From Microcaldota archaeon (GTDB lineage: Archaea > Micrarchaeota > Micrarchaeia > Anstonellales > Bilamarchaeaceae), in NCBI GenBank assembly GCA_030648615.1, contig JAUSHJ010000010.1, positions 1 through 54,836 on the forward strand: 54,836 nucleotides of DNA, in the 5' to 3' direction. The translations under genes were made by a program, and so were the position numbers. Below are positions 1-7,747 of the stretch, in pieces. The first letter of the stretch is position 1, and every line of letters begins with the position of its first letter. The notes beneath the pieces are model-generated. The model did no database searches. It saw only the letters and a list, made by a program, of their open reading frames with translations, and had not been told where the DNA came from.

Positions 1-183
1 TGTTTCTTCATTTTCTATTTTTTTGTCAAAGAACTTTTCGATACTCGGCACACCGTATGCACTTCTGTACACTTCGACCAAGTACTCCGCCTTCCTTCGC
101 ACCTCGTCATCTGAAAGTTCTTCACCAAAAACTTTTAGATAATTTTGTTTGAAAGCAGCCAAAGTTTTTTGTGTGAACTGCAT
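1..183 (-). CDS. Small hypothetical protein, 3' part beyond window
   Basis: An open frame reads leftwards from an ATG at 183 for 61 codons and leaves the window without a stop. The peptide starts MQFTQKTLAAFKQNY and continues with a charged, helical stretch (ELSDDEVRRKAEYLVEVYR). From memory, short proteins with this 'FK..Y...FGEELSDEE....A..L...YR' pattern are common in small-genome archaea and CPR bacteria, often near other accessory genes, and have no assigned function. I cannot confirm membership. The length of the missing part is unknown. Confidence 0.55.
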   Translation of the reverse strand, partial: MQFTQKTLAAFKQNYLKVFGEELSDDEVRRKAEYLVEVYRSAYGVPSIEKFFDKKIENEET

Positions 184-382
184 GCCCTCACTTTATACGA
201 ACTCCATGATTTGACAAGTTTCGGAATATGTATTTATATATACAAATATCCACTTATGTAGAAAAATAAAAAGATGAAAATCCATATAAACCGTTAGTCT
301 CAGCCAGAGTTTACACAATCAAAAACCGTGTTCTATTGTTTAATTAGAAAACACCCTCGAACGAATGTCGATACATTAAAGA

Positions 383-390
383 TATATAAA
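383..390 (+). promoter_or_regulatory. TATA box for cupredoxin operon
   Basis: TATATAAA lies 25-26 bp upstream of an in-frame TTG codon at 412. This is the spacing expected for a leaderless archaeal transcript. Another AT-rich box (around 228-241, TTATATATAC) lies further upstream and could be an alternative promoter. The stretch 184-411 holds no other gene that I can see. Confidence 0.45.
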
Positions 391-411
391 ATAATATGCC
401 ATGGTGATTAT

Positions 412-867
412 TTGACTGATGAAATAAAAATAAATAAAAAGATGTTTTTATTGATACTGGGGCTTCTGGTATCATTAGTAGTTGGCGGATTCCTGGTTTT
501 TGGATCAAGTAGTCAAAGTACAGATGATAAGAACACTGTACCCACTGGAGCACAGGTAATCTTGACAGCACCAAATGCACAAGGAGTACAAGAGATATAT
601 CTGAAAGCTTCTTCTGGCGGCTATGACAAAAGCGAGATAGTGGTGAAAAAAGGTGTTCCTGTACGACTTCATTTCAGTGCCAAAAACGCAGGCTGCGGAA
701 GTTATATGGTCATATATGGCCTTAAAAATGGCTTACGAGACGTAAATGCACTATCAAGAGATGGAGAAGATTCCGTAGTCGACTTTACACCTACCCAAGA
801 AGGCACCTATGAGTATAATTGCGGTATGAGAATGTTCAGGGGTGGAAGATTCGTGGTGGTTGCCTAA
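412..867 (+). CDS. Membrane-anchored cupredoxin-domain protein
   Basis: The protein has an N-terminal hydrophobic anchor (FLLILGLLVSLVVGGFLVF), a short polar linker and one cupredoxin-like domain outside the membrane. The C-terminal half shows KKGVPVRLHFSAKNAGCGSY followed by FTPTQEGTYEYNCGMRMFRG. This is the pattern of the short cupredoxin domain (Cupredoxin_1 type) found beside copper ATPases, where the Cys and Met residues bind copper. The frame is open back to a GTG at 328. I prefer TTG 412, which sits about 26 bp from a TATA box; ATG 442 is a third option. The stop overlaps the next start (TAATG), so this opens a four-gene copper operon with the CPxC membrane protein, the HMA protein and the Met-rich membrane protein. 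Likely role: extracytoplasmic copper binding or delivery. Confidence 0.7.
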   Translation: MTDEIKINKKMFLLILGLLVSLVVGGFLVFGSSSQSTDDKNTVPTGAQVILTAPNAQGVQEIYLKASSGGYDKSEIVVKKGVPVRLHFSAKNAGCGSYMVIYGLKNGLRDVNALSRDGEDSVVDFTPTQEGTYEYNCGMRMFRGGRFVVVA

Positions 868-1322
868 TGGATTATGCAACTGCGATAAAAAACGCGCTTT
901 CAGAAGGAAGATGGCGCATAGCGATAATTGCAATGGCAGTTATCACACCACTATTGGCAGTAACATCAAATATCATAGTATTATCTACCTTGAGCATCAC
1001 CCCTACCTTGGAATTGTCACGATTGATAATGGTTATTATTATCGCTATTTTGATGTCTCTTAACATTACAGTTGTTATGTATAACTACAAACAAGGAAAA
1101 AAAACTGATAAAAAAACCACTTTAGCAGGAACTTTAAGTGCATTGTTTACTACTGCCTGTCCAATTTGTCAGCCAGTATGGCTTTTCTGGATAGGACTAG
1201 GTTCTGCCAGCGCTTTTCTTTCGGAAATAACAATTTATTTCGGACTGGCTAGCATTTTGCTATTATTAGTTTCGTTACATTTTTCACTTAAAGGAGTTTC
1301 TGGGAAGTGTGAATTAAGATAA
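867..1322 (+). CDS. CPxC-motif integral membrane protein (copper locus)
   Basis: Start ATG 867 shares a base with the upstream stop, suggesting translational coupling; an in-frame upstream codon at 819 would overlap the cupredoxin gene. The 151-residue product has about four hydrophobic segments. Before the third is a basic loop (KQGKKTDKKTT), then LSALFTTACPICQPVWLFW, with the Cys pair inside or next to a membrane helix, and a Cys near the C-terminus. The protein encoded at 9500-9994 in the other copper operon has the same plan (KKGTTKT, then VTCSSCVAGLFAFLGVGSS). Paired cysteines in a membrane helix suggest transfer of a soft metal such as Cu(I), as in MerT-type proteins, but I see no real MerT similarity. 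Function is inferred from context. Confidence 0.7.
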   Translation: MDYATAIKNALSEGRWRIAIIAMAVITPLLAVTSNIIVLSTLSITPTLELSRLIMVIIIAILMSLNITVVMYNYKQGKKTDKKTTLAGTLSALFTTACPICQPVWLFWIGLGSASAFLSEITIYFGLASILLLLVSLHFSLKGVSGKCELR

Positions 1323-1342
1323 ATTGATAGAGGTGAAAATAA

Positions 1343-1546
1343 ATGGAAAAAACGATTAAAATAAAAGGCATGCACTGCAAATCATGCGAAGTATTACTCA
1401 AAGATTGTATTTCTGATATAAGCGGAGCGGAAGTGCTTGGCGCAGACAGTAGAAAAGGTGAGGTAGTGGTCAGATATAACAATGACGAGACACTAAACTC
1501 GATAAACGAGACCATAAAGAAAGAAGGATACCGGGTGATTAATTGA
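1343..1546 (+). CDS. copZ: CopZ-like heavy-metal-associated (HMA) protein
   Basis: This 67-residue protein is a single ferredoxin-like HMA domain. The metal-binding loop GMHCKSC is at residues 9-15, and the C-terminal INETIKKEGYRVIN matches the last helix and strand of the family. HMA proteins carry Cu(I) between two cysteines to ATPases or regulators in the cytoplasm. A Shine-Dalgarno-like AGGTGA (1331-1336) precedes ATG 1343, as expected for an internal operon gene. The stop overlaps the next start by four bases (TTGA). It is the third gene of the copper locus; the nearest CopA ATPase is about 8 kb away and carries its own HMA domain. Confidence 0.88.
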   Translation: MEKTIKIKGMHCKSCEVLLKDCISDISGAEVLGADSRKGEVVVRYNNDETLNSINETIKKEGYRVIN

Positions 1547-2277
1547 GTGATTACGAACAACCACGAGGAAAATTTATAGGAGTAAAAAAATATATACTTT
1601 CAATAGTTGCAGGTGAACCACAAGTAGAAGTTGAATCTAAACTGTTAAGTTATTCCATTGGAAGCTTAGCAGTATTAGTAATTGCTACAAGTATTGCTTA
1701 CGTAACAATCCTAAAAGGAATTGTGAATATAGCTGCATATTTACCATTAATTTTCCTAGCTATTTTGACAACTGTGGCAACTCTTTTCTCGTATAACCAT
1801 ATACGCTGCCACAGAAAAAGTATGTTATGCATGAATGGCATGATGGTCGGTATGACAATAGGGATGATGATAGGATTTATGGTAGGTGCTATCATAGGCG
1901 CAACGAATGGTATGTTTCTTGGTTCAATTGCAGGTATGGCTGTAGGTATAGGCTTGGGCTTAAACACTGGACGATACTCTGGAATCATGGGAGCTATGGA
2001 AGGTGTAATGGCTGGCTTTATGTCAGGAATAATGGGTGCCATGACTTCGATAATGATGCTTCGGGATAATCTAGTACTATTTTTATACATACTATTTGGT
2101 ATCGCCATATTTTTAATCGGAGGATTAAGTTACATGCTACATAGAGAAGAAGGTTCTGCACAAAAAACAGAAATGCAGACTAACTTCTTGAATTTTATCG
2201 CGATGTGCGTTCTATTTAGCATGATATTAATGGCTATAATGATATATGGTCCAAGAGGAATTTTGGTTTACCCATAA
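1543..2277 (+). CDS. Met/Gly-rich multi-pass membrane protein (copper locus)
   Basis: The protein starts at TTG 1543, overlapping the copZ stop by four bases. It has 244 residues. Two N-terminal helices (about 37-58 and 64-84) are followed by CHRKSMLCMNGMMVGMTIG, then a run of glycine-zipper helices very rich in Met (GMMIGFMVGAIIG, GIMGAMEGVMAGFMSGIMGA), and two more helices. Met clusters and Cys-x6-Cys in this setting suggest Cu(I) ligands. From memory, similar Met-rich glycine-zipper proteins sit beside copZ in some Bacillota, so lateral transfer is possible. No transporter family signature is visible; copper channel, sensor or storage are all open. The gene closes the operon. Confidence 0.7.
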   Translation: MSDYEQPRGKFIGVKKYILSIVAGEPQVEVESKLLSYSIGSLAVLVIATSIAYVTILKGIVNIAAYLPLIFLAILTTVATLFSYNHIRCHRKSMLCMNGMMVGMTIGMMIGFMVGAIIGATNGMFLGSIAGMAVGIGLGLNTGRYSGIMGAMEGVMAGFMSGIMGAMTSIMMLRDNLVLFLYILFGIAIFLIGGLSYMLHREEGSAQKTEMQTNFLNFIAMCVLFSMILMAIMIYGPRGILVYP

Positions 2278-2296
2278 AGATTCTACCCTCTAGCAG

Positions 2297-2701
2297 CTAT
2301 ACTTTAACATCTTTCACTTTTTTTGTTATCATTTTTTCTATTCCAAAATCAGCATCCTTATTTGATTGAAGTATGAGTGCTTTCCAACCAAGATTATCGT
2401 TATGTGCAAATAGAGCACGCCTGTGACCATCAAGTAAAATCAACTTGGTTTTTTTCTGAAGTATTATGATTGGAGTATTATAGCCAGAACCTAGTGCTTC
2501 CTTTATCATTTCCATCTTTTCCAGAGAAGTGGATTCCGTCTCCTCTCCAGAGTAAGTATAATAGATATTTCCAATTTCACTGCGCGATAGCAACTTCTCT
2601 TTTCTAGAAAATTTAAGTTGGGGATATAATTTCTGGTAGTACTCGGTAAGTTTATCGAAAATTCGGCTTTCCTCTTCAGAAGTTATAAGTTGAAATACCA
2701 T
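2297..2701 (-). CDS. ParB/Srx-fold-like protein
   Basis: A 134-residue protein. Its centre reads TPIIILQKKTKLILLDGHRRALFAHNDNLGW, matching the ParB/sulfiredoxin-like N-terminal fold (strand, 'llDGhhRlfA', helix, 'gw...vl'). The family includes DNA-partition proteins, nucleases and small-molecule kinases, so the fold does not give the reaction. There is no helix-turn-helix DNA-binding half as in true ParB. A TATA box at 2723-2730 lies about 25 bp upstream of ATG 2701, so the mRNA is probably leaderless and separate from the Rel-like gene 37 bp upstream. Its stop faces the copper operon end. Confidence 0.55.
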   Translation of the reverse strand: MVFQLITSEEESRIFDKLTEYYQKLYPQLKFSRKEKLLSRSEIGNIYYTYSGEETESTSLEKMEMIKEALGSGYNTPIIILQKKTKLILLDGHRRALFAHNDNLGWKALILQSNKDADFGIEKMITKKVKDVKV

Positions 2702-2738
2702 AATTTGATAATCGAGATAAGGTATTTATACGTTAGCC

Positions 2739-4358
2739 TTAGCGAAGGATTGAACTGGTTATACTACGAGTTGTTTTTCTTAACCAATTCAATAGACCGT
2801 AATCATTAGTTGAATTATTAGGATTAAGACGCGATGAATGATTTCCAAATATATTTTCCGGTCCTGAAAGTCGGACTATAAAATCACTAAATCCACGCAT
2901 TGCTTGAGATATTTCTGAATTTAAAACACCTTCTCTGGCTAATTTATACTGATAATGTGCTGCACCACCATGATCACATATATGATCAGTCTTATCATCA
3001 CGAATAATTATTTCAAAACTTAGATAACCTAGTTTTAACTCTGAAGAATTGAATACCACTGAAATGTGTTGGCTGCGATAAAGATTGGGTTTTGGTCTCG
3101 CATAGTAATTAGTAGTAGTTATGGTAACTTTTTTAGTAGATGATTCTTTTTCTATTTTGAACTTACCAGTATCTCCTCCATTAGAATCTAAAAGGTCTTG
3201 AGTAACTTCTATGTCCTCTGGAAGTATGCCTAATTTTTGCGAAATTGTTTCAATAAGCATATCAACAGTTTTTCTTGTCAATTTATCTGCACGAACTCTA
3301 GTACCATAATCAAAACACGGCATGCCCTTTAGGTCAAAAATTACCTTTGAAGCTACAGAATCCCGCATTGATAGGATCTTACTTAGCACGATGTTGGCAT
3401 CAACTGAACTTTCTAAATTTCCCAATTTCTCCATTCTTGCTTCTGATAGATCTGGACAAATAGAACTTGACAGCAGATCTCTGAATCGATCGACAATCTT
3501 AAAAACTGCACTTCCAGTAGATTTCCTATTTCTTACAACTAAAATTAGATCTTCAGTTTCAATTCCTCTCTGCAATTTATCCAAAGCAACAAGCATTATA
3601 CCCTTTGAGTTTTCAAGCTGTGGAGCGGTTAATGCCATTTGGCTTACGAATAGAGCAACAATTGCAGGATAACGAATGGAGGCTATCCAGTCTTTGATAG
3701 CATTAACTGCAGGATGGAAACCTCCGCACTCTAAAATAGCAGTATATATCCAGGCTTTTGATGCAGTACGTTTTTGTTGATTTAATAATTCTAAAGTACC
3801 AACATTTGGTATTGTTCTCAAGCCGTCTACGGACTCGAAAATAAGGGAAATACGTTTACTGTAGGTAGATATATATGCCGCCCTGGCAAGAACTGCCAAA
3901 CTAGGAGATAGATATTGACCATTAATAGTGTATGCTGCCTCTGGAAATCCATTATTAAGTCTGAAAGCATATTCGCGCAAAAGTGCTTCTTGTCTTTCAC
4001 TATCAGCGGGTAATTCTGATACGTCCAGTTCTTTTAATGCAGCTAGATTATCGAATTCTTGACCAACTCTTCTTCTGACAGATGATGGCAACAGTGTTGA
4101 CGCAGATACATGTGCATAGAGAATAAGATCGGCAACGACCATGTTCTCCATACCTATTCTTGTCCCACGAATAAAACGAAAAAATCTTCTGAACGGATTT
4201 AGTTCTTTTTGTAATCTATGTTCAGTAATTATATTAGCTTCCACTGCTACATCAAAAACCTGCTTCGCCCTTTTGAAATAATTAGAAGCGTCTGGACCTT
4301 TCGCAAGATAGAATCTTTCTGCTTTATTAATAAGACGCTGGATACGTTTGCTATACAT
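2739..4358 (-). CDS. Divergent RelA/SpoT-like protein
   Basis: Reading this 539-residue orphan against the Rel family gives matches in the right order. Residues 169-184 (KRISLIFESVDGLRTI) align with 'RVxLVKLADRLHNMRTL'. Residues 194-232 (NQQKRTASKAWIYTAILE... IASIRYP) align with 'KQ.RIA.ETMEIYAPLAHRLG...LEDLAFRYL'. NRKSTGSAVFKI (277-288) aligns with the 'GRPKHIYSIYRK' synthetase motif, FDLKGM (341-346) with 'FDLIAI', ARPKPNLYRSQH (420-431) with 'APKANGYQSIH', FEIIIR (448-453) with 'IEIQIR', and GGAAHYQYK (464-472) with 'GVAAHWAYK'. Thus the synthetase Arg, Lys, Asp, Tyr and Glu positions are recognisable. The hydrolase HD motif appears replaced (LILYAHVSAST at 78-88 where FLHDVVEDT is expected). 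No TGS or ACT domains follow. Rel proteins make the alarmone (p)ppGpp and are rare in archaea. A TATA box at 4381-4388 suggests its own leaderless transcript. Confidence 0.65.
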   Translation of the reverse strand: MYSKRIQRLINKAERFYLAKGPDASNYFKRAKQVFDVAVEANIITEHRLQKELNPFRRFFRFIRGTRIGMENMVVADLILYAHVSASTLLPSSVRRRVGQEFDNLAALKELDVSELPADSERQEALLREYAFRLNNGFPEAAYTINGQYLSPSLAVLARAAYISTYSKRISLIFESVDGLRTIPNVGTLELLNQQKRTASKAWIYTAILECGGFHPAVNAIKDWIASIRYPAIVALFVSQMALTAPQLENSKGIMLVALDKLQRGIETEDLILVVRNRKSTGSAVFKIVDRFRDLLSSSICPDLSEARMEKLGNLESSVDANIVLSKILSMRDSVASKVIFDLKGMPCFDYGTRVRADKLTRKTVDMLIETISQKLGILPEDIEVTQDLLDSNGGDTGKFKIEKESSTKKVTITTTNYYARPKPNLYRSQHISVVFNSSELKLGYLSFEIIIRDDKTDHICDHGGAAHYQYKLAREGVLNSEISQAMRGFSDFIVRLSGPENIFGNHSSRLNPNNSTNDYGLLNWLRKTTRSITSSILR

Positions 4359-4419
4359 AAAATAAGTATAACCATAAATATTTTTAAACTATAACTTAAC
4401 TAGAAATTAACGATTTATA

Positions 4420-5460
4420 CTACCTAATGAACAGTTTCGCTTTCTTTAATTCACTATAATTCTTAGAACCAGTTAGAAGTGCGCACGTCTTCATCTGATT
4501 TATCCATGTTTCTATTAGTACTTCAAGACTCGATGACGGCTGTCGCGGAGCGACTTGCGACGATGACTCGAGACTTTTTATGAATGGATATGCCGCACCT
4601 GCTAAATTACAACCTAAAGCAATACATTTGGCAGCATCAATACCATCCCGTACTCCGCCACTGCCAATAATAGGTAAAACGCCTCTACACTGGATAATTG
4701 CATCGACAGTTGGAATTCCCCAGTTTTCAAAACCAGGAATTGCTCCTTTTCTCATGTATTCTACCTTGCTCCAACTTGTGCCCCCGGAACCGGAAACGTC
4801 TATGTAAGAAGCACCTGCCTGCTTCAATTGCAAAGCAACGTCCTGACTAATTCCAGCACCAGTTTCTTTTACGATTACAGGCACACCTAGTTTCTCGCAG
4901 GCATTTTTTATTGCAGCGAGAACTCCGATAAAATCTCTGTCCCCTTCTGGTTGGATCATTTCCTGTAAAGGATTAAGATGAATTGCCAATGCATCTGCTT
5001 CTATGCTAGACACAAGACTCGAAACTTTTTCTAAACCATACTTCTTTAGCTGTACTCCCCCAATATTTGCAATTAAAGGAATATTAGGGGCTACATCACG
5101 AACGTAATAAGTTTTCTTTAATTCTGGAGTTTCTATCATTGCTCTTTGAGAGCCGACTCCGAAAGCAAGTCCGAACTTCTCCGCGGCTGCTGCAAGTGAT
5201 TTATTTATTCGTTCTGCATCTTTATAGCCACCAGTCATGCCTGTAATCAATAAAGGATAACTCAGTTTTTTACCTAAAAACTCGCACGATAAATCAATCT
5301 CATCAAAGTTGCATTCTGGTAGGGCATTGTGTATGAAATCGATTCTTTCAAAACCAGAGAATTTTGCATATTGAACGTCTTTCTTCAGCACTAAATCTAC
5401 ATGATCTTTCTTGCGAGATTCGGTTTTGTTTCCTTCTTTTTTCAATGACATGAAATTCAC
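4420..5460 (-). CDS. fni: Isopentenyl-diphosphate delta-isomerase, type 2
   Basis: This FMN-dependent enzyme interconverts IPP and DMAPP for archaeal isoprenoid lipid synthesis. The 346-residue product shows the family pattern: RKKDHVDL near the start, LLITGMTGGY (about 72-81), GVGSQRAMIE, AIHLNPLQEMIQPEGDRDF (substrate and Mg binding), VKETGAGIS and the glycine-rich SGSGGTSWSKVE and IGSGGVRDGIDAAK flavin/phosphate loops. The length is normal. The first ATG is at 5460, and a second at 5451 would cost three residues. The prenyl synthase at 27349-28335 acts later in the same pathway. The gene follows the HicAB pair by 32 bp on the same strand. Confidence 0.95.
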   Translation of the reverse strand: MNFMSLKKEGNKTESRKKDHVDLVLKKDVQYAKFSGFERIDFIHNALPECNFDEIDLSCEFLGKKLSYPLLITGMTGGYKDAERINKSLAAAAEKFGLAFGVGSQRAMIETPELKKTYYVRDVAPNIPLIANIGGVQLKKYGLEKVSSLVSSIEADALAIHLNPLQEMIQPEGDRDFIGVLAAIKNACEKLGVPVIVKETGAGISQDVALQLKQAGASYIDVSGSGGTSWSKVEYMRKGAIPGFENWGIPTVDAIIQCRGVLPIIGSGGVRDGIDAAKCIALGCNLAGAAYPFIKSLESSSQVAPRQPSSSLEVLIETWINQMKTCALLTGSKNYSELKKAKLFIR

Positions 5461-5492
5461 ATCTAAATTTATTTGATTTCAACAGTATACGA

Positions 5493-5741
5493 TCATTTTG
5501 GCCTTTTTTCTTTTCCGTAGTATAAACTAATAAAATCATCTCTTGTCAGTTCTGCCTGTTTTAAGATGCTAAGTAAAGTACCTATAGCCAATTCCTTACG
5601 TACTGGAATGACTGGTTTTAATCTTCTACCTTCGACTTCTTTTAATAAGATAACGTGGCTACCTTCTTGACCTAGCTGACTAAAGCCAAGTTTATATAAA
5701 ATTTTAATCACTTCAAGCGATGAAACGATAGGGAGCTTCAT
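5493..5741 (-). CDS. hicA: HicA-type mRNA interferase toxin
   Basis: The 82-residue protein has the small double-stranded-RNA-binding-like fold of HicA: KLPIVSSLEVIKILYKLGF, then the G-S-H motif QEGSHVILLK with the likely catalytic His at about 29, then IPVRKELAIGTLLSILKQAELTRDDF. HicA cleaves mRNA and is held inactive by HicB. Here HicB is 11 bp upstream on the same strand, an antitoxin-first order. It is a little longer than many HicA proteins, with a basic tail (GKEKRPK). Confidence 0.85.
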   Translation of the reverse strand: MKLPIVSSLEVIKILYKLGFSQLGQEGSHVILLKEVEGRRLKPVIPVRKELAIGTLLSILKQAELTRDDFISLYYGKEKRPK

Positions 5742-5752
5742 TTTATCATCTT

Positions 5753-5977
5753 CTAAGATACAGAAATAGACGTAATCATCGGTGCTTCCTTATGGAGTTT
5801 CTTTAGTTGTTCGATTTCTTCCGGATCAGCATGTTTTAGATAAAGATGTACAGCTTCCTTAAGAGATTCTAGGGAGTCTTCTAGTGTATCTCCCTGTGAA
5901 CTAATTTGTAATTCAGCACAATGAGAAACGTAAAATTTACCCTCTTTTTCAACGATTGCAGATAACTTATATTCCAT
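5753..5977 (-). CDS. hicB: HicB-type antitoxin
   Basis: The 74-residue protein has the HicB fold: KLSAIVEKEGKFYVSHCAELQISSQGDTLEDSLESLKEAVHLYL, the partial RNase H-like domain that covers the HicA active site. I see no separate C-terminal DNA-binding domain, so autoregulation through DNA binding may be absent or indirect. It is the first gene of the pair. The promoter probably uses the palindromic ATTTAAAT at 6008-6015 shared with the divergent purine permease gene. Confidence 0.85.
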   Translation of the reverse strand: MEYKLSAIVEKEGKFYVSHCAELQISSQGDTLEDSLESLKEAVHLYLKHADPEEIEQLKKLHKEAPMITSISVS

Positions 5978-6007
5978 AGTTTCACCAAATAAATTAGACG
6001 TTTCAGC

Positions 6008-6015
6008 ATTTAAAT
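6008..6015. promoter_or_regulatory. Palindromic TATA box between hicB and permease
   Basis: ATTTAAAT is a perfect palindrome 34-35 bp from the hicB start and 38-39 bp from the permease start. No other TATA-like box at a usable distance is apparent for either gene, so it may serve both directions and give leaders of roughly 10 bases. Confidence 0.4.
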
Positions 6016-6033
6016 AGGTATCGAATTTAGAAA

Positions 6034-6049
6034 AGGTTTAAAATAACCT
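6034..6049. promoter_or_regulatory. Inverted repeat just before the permease start
   Basis: AGGTT-TAAAAT-AACCT is an exact 5-6-5 inverted repeat between the predicted transcription start and ATG 6050. It could be an operator for the purine permease gene. It could also be chance in AT-rich sequence. Confidence 0.3.
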
Positions 6050-7342
6050 ATGAGTAGGCTAGTTATGGTAGCCAAAAAGAAAGAAGAAACAAATATTAGA
6101 GTCGAAGTAATTGCAGGATTGACTACTTTTTTCACCATGGCTTATATTCTAATTATTAATCCTACCTTGATGAGTAACGCAGGGATAGATTTCCAGGCAG
6201 TATTCATAGCAACTGCAATTTCAGCAGGAATTTGCTCGATTATAATGGGTGTATTTGCCAATAGACCCCTTGCACTTGCAAGTGGCATGGGACTTAATGC
6301 ATATTTTGTATATTCTGTCTTACTAGGAAGCGGATTGAGTTTTGGTACTGCACTGGTGGCGGTATTTGTAGCATCTTTGCTCGTTTTCCTATTAGCTCTA
6401 TCGAAAATAAAAATAAGTGATGCGATTTCTGACAGCTTCAAGCACGCGCTCATTGCTGGATTGGGATTATTTCTGGTATTTATAGGAATGCAAAACGCGC
6501 ATTTCGTTGAAACCAGCAGTGCAACAGTAGTAACTCTTGGAAATCTTCTTGCCCCAAAGGCATTGATTGCGATACTCGGACTCTTTCTTACTACGATGCT
6601 GATAACAAAAAGAGTCAATGGTGCAATGCTTATTGCGATAATGTTGACTACTACAGTGGCGATGGCCATAGGACTTACACCCATGCCTGAAAAAATATTT
6701 GAATTACCAATTGGATTTGAAAAAACATTCATGAAACTGGATTTCAGTGCACTAACTGACACTAGAATATTGCCAGTTATCTGGACATTCTTTATAATTT
6801 CGTTTTTTGACATTGTCGGGACACTAACGGCATTATTGGCAAAGGCGGGATATGTAGATAAGAAAGGCAAAGTAAAAGGACTGGAAAATGCACTTACTAT
6901 TAACGGATTGTCAGGAATGATAGGTGCTGCTTTCGGTGTTCCGACGATTATAACGTACTTGGAGAATGCAAGTGGTATAGAAGCAGGAGGCAAAACCGGG
7001 AAAGTAGCAATTGTAGTTGGATTACTATTCTTAATATCTGTTTTCTTCTTTCCGCTCATAAAATCAATCCCGATAGAAGCAGCTGCTCCTGCAATAATTA
7101 TCACCGGAATATTTATGGCAACAGCCATGGGTGGCATAAAACTTGATGATAACACAGAAGCAATACCTGCACTTTTGACTATCGCAACTATCCCATTTAC
7201 ATTTTCTATTTCTCATGGAATTGGAGTTGGAGCGATAACCTATGTATTTCTAAAATTAGTAACTATGCGACATAGAGAGATTCACCCTGTTATGTACATA
7301 ATTGCATTGTTTTCTATTCTTGAGTTTGCTAAGGTGTTTTGA
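6050..7342 (+). CDS. NCS2-family purine permease (AzgA type)
   Basis: A 430-residue transporter with many hydrophobic helices. Diagnostic stretches are VEVIAGLTTFFTMAYILIIN at residues 19-38, NRPLALASGMGLNAYFVYSV (transmembrane 3 of the NCS2 fold), FFDIVGTLTALLAKAGYVDK and GAAFGVPTIITYLENASGI. The AzgA-like branch of NCS2 imports adenine, guanine and hypoxanthine with protons. Import of purines would fit a small-genome archaeon with limited biosynthesis, but that is inference. ATG 6050 places the first conserved helix at a normal distance. The next gene follows within a few bases. Confidence 0.9.
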   Translation: MSRLVMVAKKKEETNIRVEVIAGLTTFFTMAYILIINPTLMSNAGIDFQAVFIATAISAGICSIIMGVFANRPLALASGMGLNAYFVYSVLLGSGLSFGTALVAVFVASLLVFLLALSKIKISDAISDSFKHALIAGLGLFLVFIGMQNAHFVETSSATVVTLGNLLAPKALIAILGLFLTTMLITKRVNGAMLIAIMLTTTVAMAIGLTPMPEKIFELPIGFEKTFMKLDFSALTDTRILPVIWTFFIISFFDIVGTLTALLAKAGYVDKKGKVKGLENALTINGLSGMIGAAFGVPTIITYLENASGIEAGGKTGKVAIVVGLLFLISVFFFPLIKSIPIEAAAPAIIITGIFMATAMGGIKLDDNTEAIPALLTIATIPFTFSISHGIGVGAITYVFLKLVTMRHREIHPVMYIIALFSILEFAKVF

Positions 7343-7347
7343 AAAAT

Positions 7348-7722
7348 ATGTCTGACAAAGTTTTTATTGGCGTAATAATAGAGGAAAGTCTAGCTGATAA
7401 AACAGTTCTAAATAAAGTAAAAATAATCAAAACAAAAATAGAAAAGATTACTAAAAAACATAAGACTCCATGGCTTAAGCAGTGGACTTTACACACTGTT
7501 GAAATTCCGGAAGATAAGGCACGTGCTATTGCAGAAGAGCTGAGTGGTGCATTACAGCCACAATACTGGTATGCTGATTTCAAAAATAAAATACGCCATT
7601 TCATAATTTTCAGAAACATAATATTCGATATAGATAGGAAAAATAAAGAACAATATAAGGAAGCAAAAGAATATGGATTGTCTCTAGGTATTCCTGAGTA
7701 TCAAATTGATTTCAAGCCCTAA
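7348..7722 (+). CDS. Conserved-looking small hypothetical protein
   Basis: ATG 7348 lies five bases after the permease stop; a TTG at 7339 would overlap it. The 124-residue product begins MSDKVFIGVIIEESLADKTVLNKVKI and has alternating strands and helices (WTLHTVEIPEDKARAIAEEL, then WYADFKNKIRHFIIFRNIIFDI, then EYGLSLGIPEYQIDF). There is no membrane segment. I do not recognise a named family. The tight spacing means it is co-transcribed with the purine permease. A nucleotide-related role is only a guess from the neighbour. Confidence 0.65.
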   Translation: MSDKVFIGVIIEESLADKTVLNKVKIIKTKIEKITKKHKTPWLKQWTLHTVEIPEDKARAIAEELSGALQPQYWYADFKNKIRHFIIFRNIIFDIDRKNKEQYKEAKEYGLSLGIPEYQIDFKP

Positions 7723-7747
7723 TTAACTTGCAAGTTTCAGGTTTCTT

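Noticed and set aside
1698-2108. 136-codon antisense frame rich in Pro and Ile over the Met-rich membrane protein
   Set aside because: Caused by reverse reading of ATG/GGN-rich codons; the sense gene is coupled to copZ.
2297-2701. Chromosome-partition ParB
   Set aside because: Only the N-terminal fold motif is present; there is no HTH and no ParA gene nearby, so I call it ParB-like only.
6142-7155. 337-codon open frame antisense to the purine permease
   Set aside because: It mirrors a clear NCS2 gene; hydrophobic genes often leave long open antisense frames. Composition is shadow-like and no family pattern was seen.
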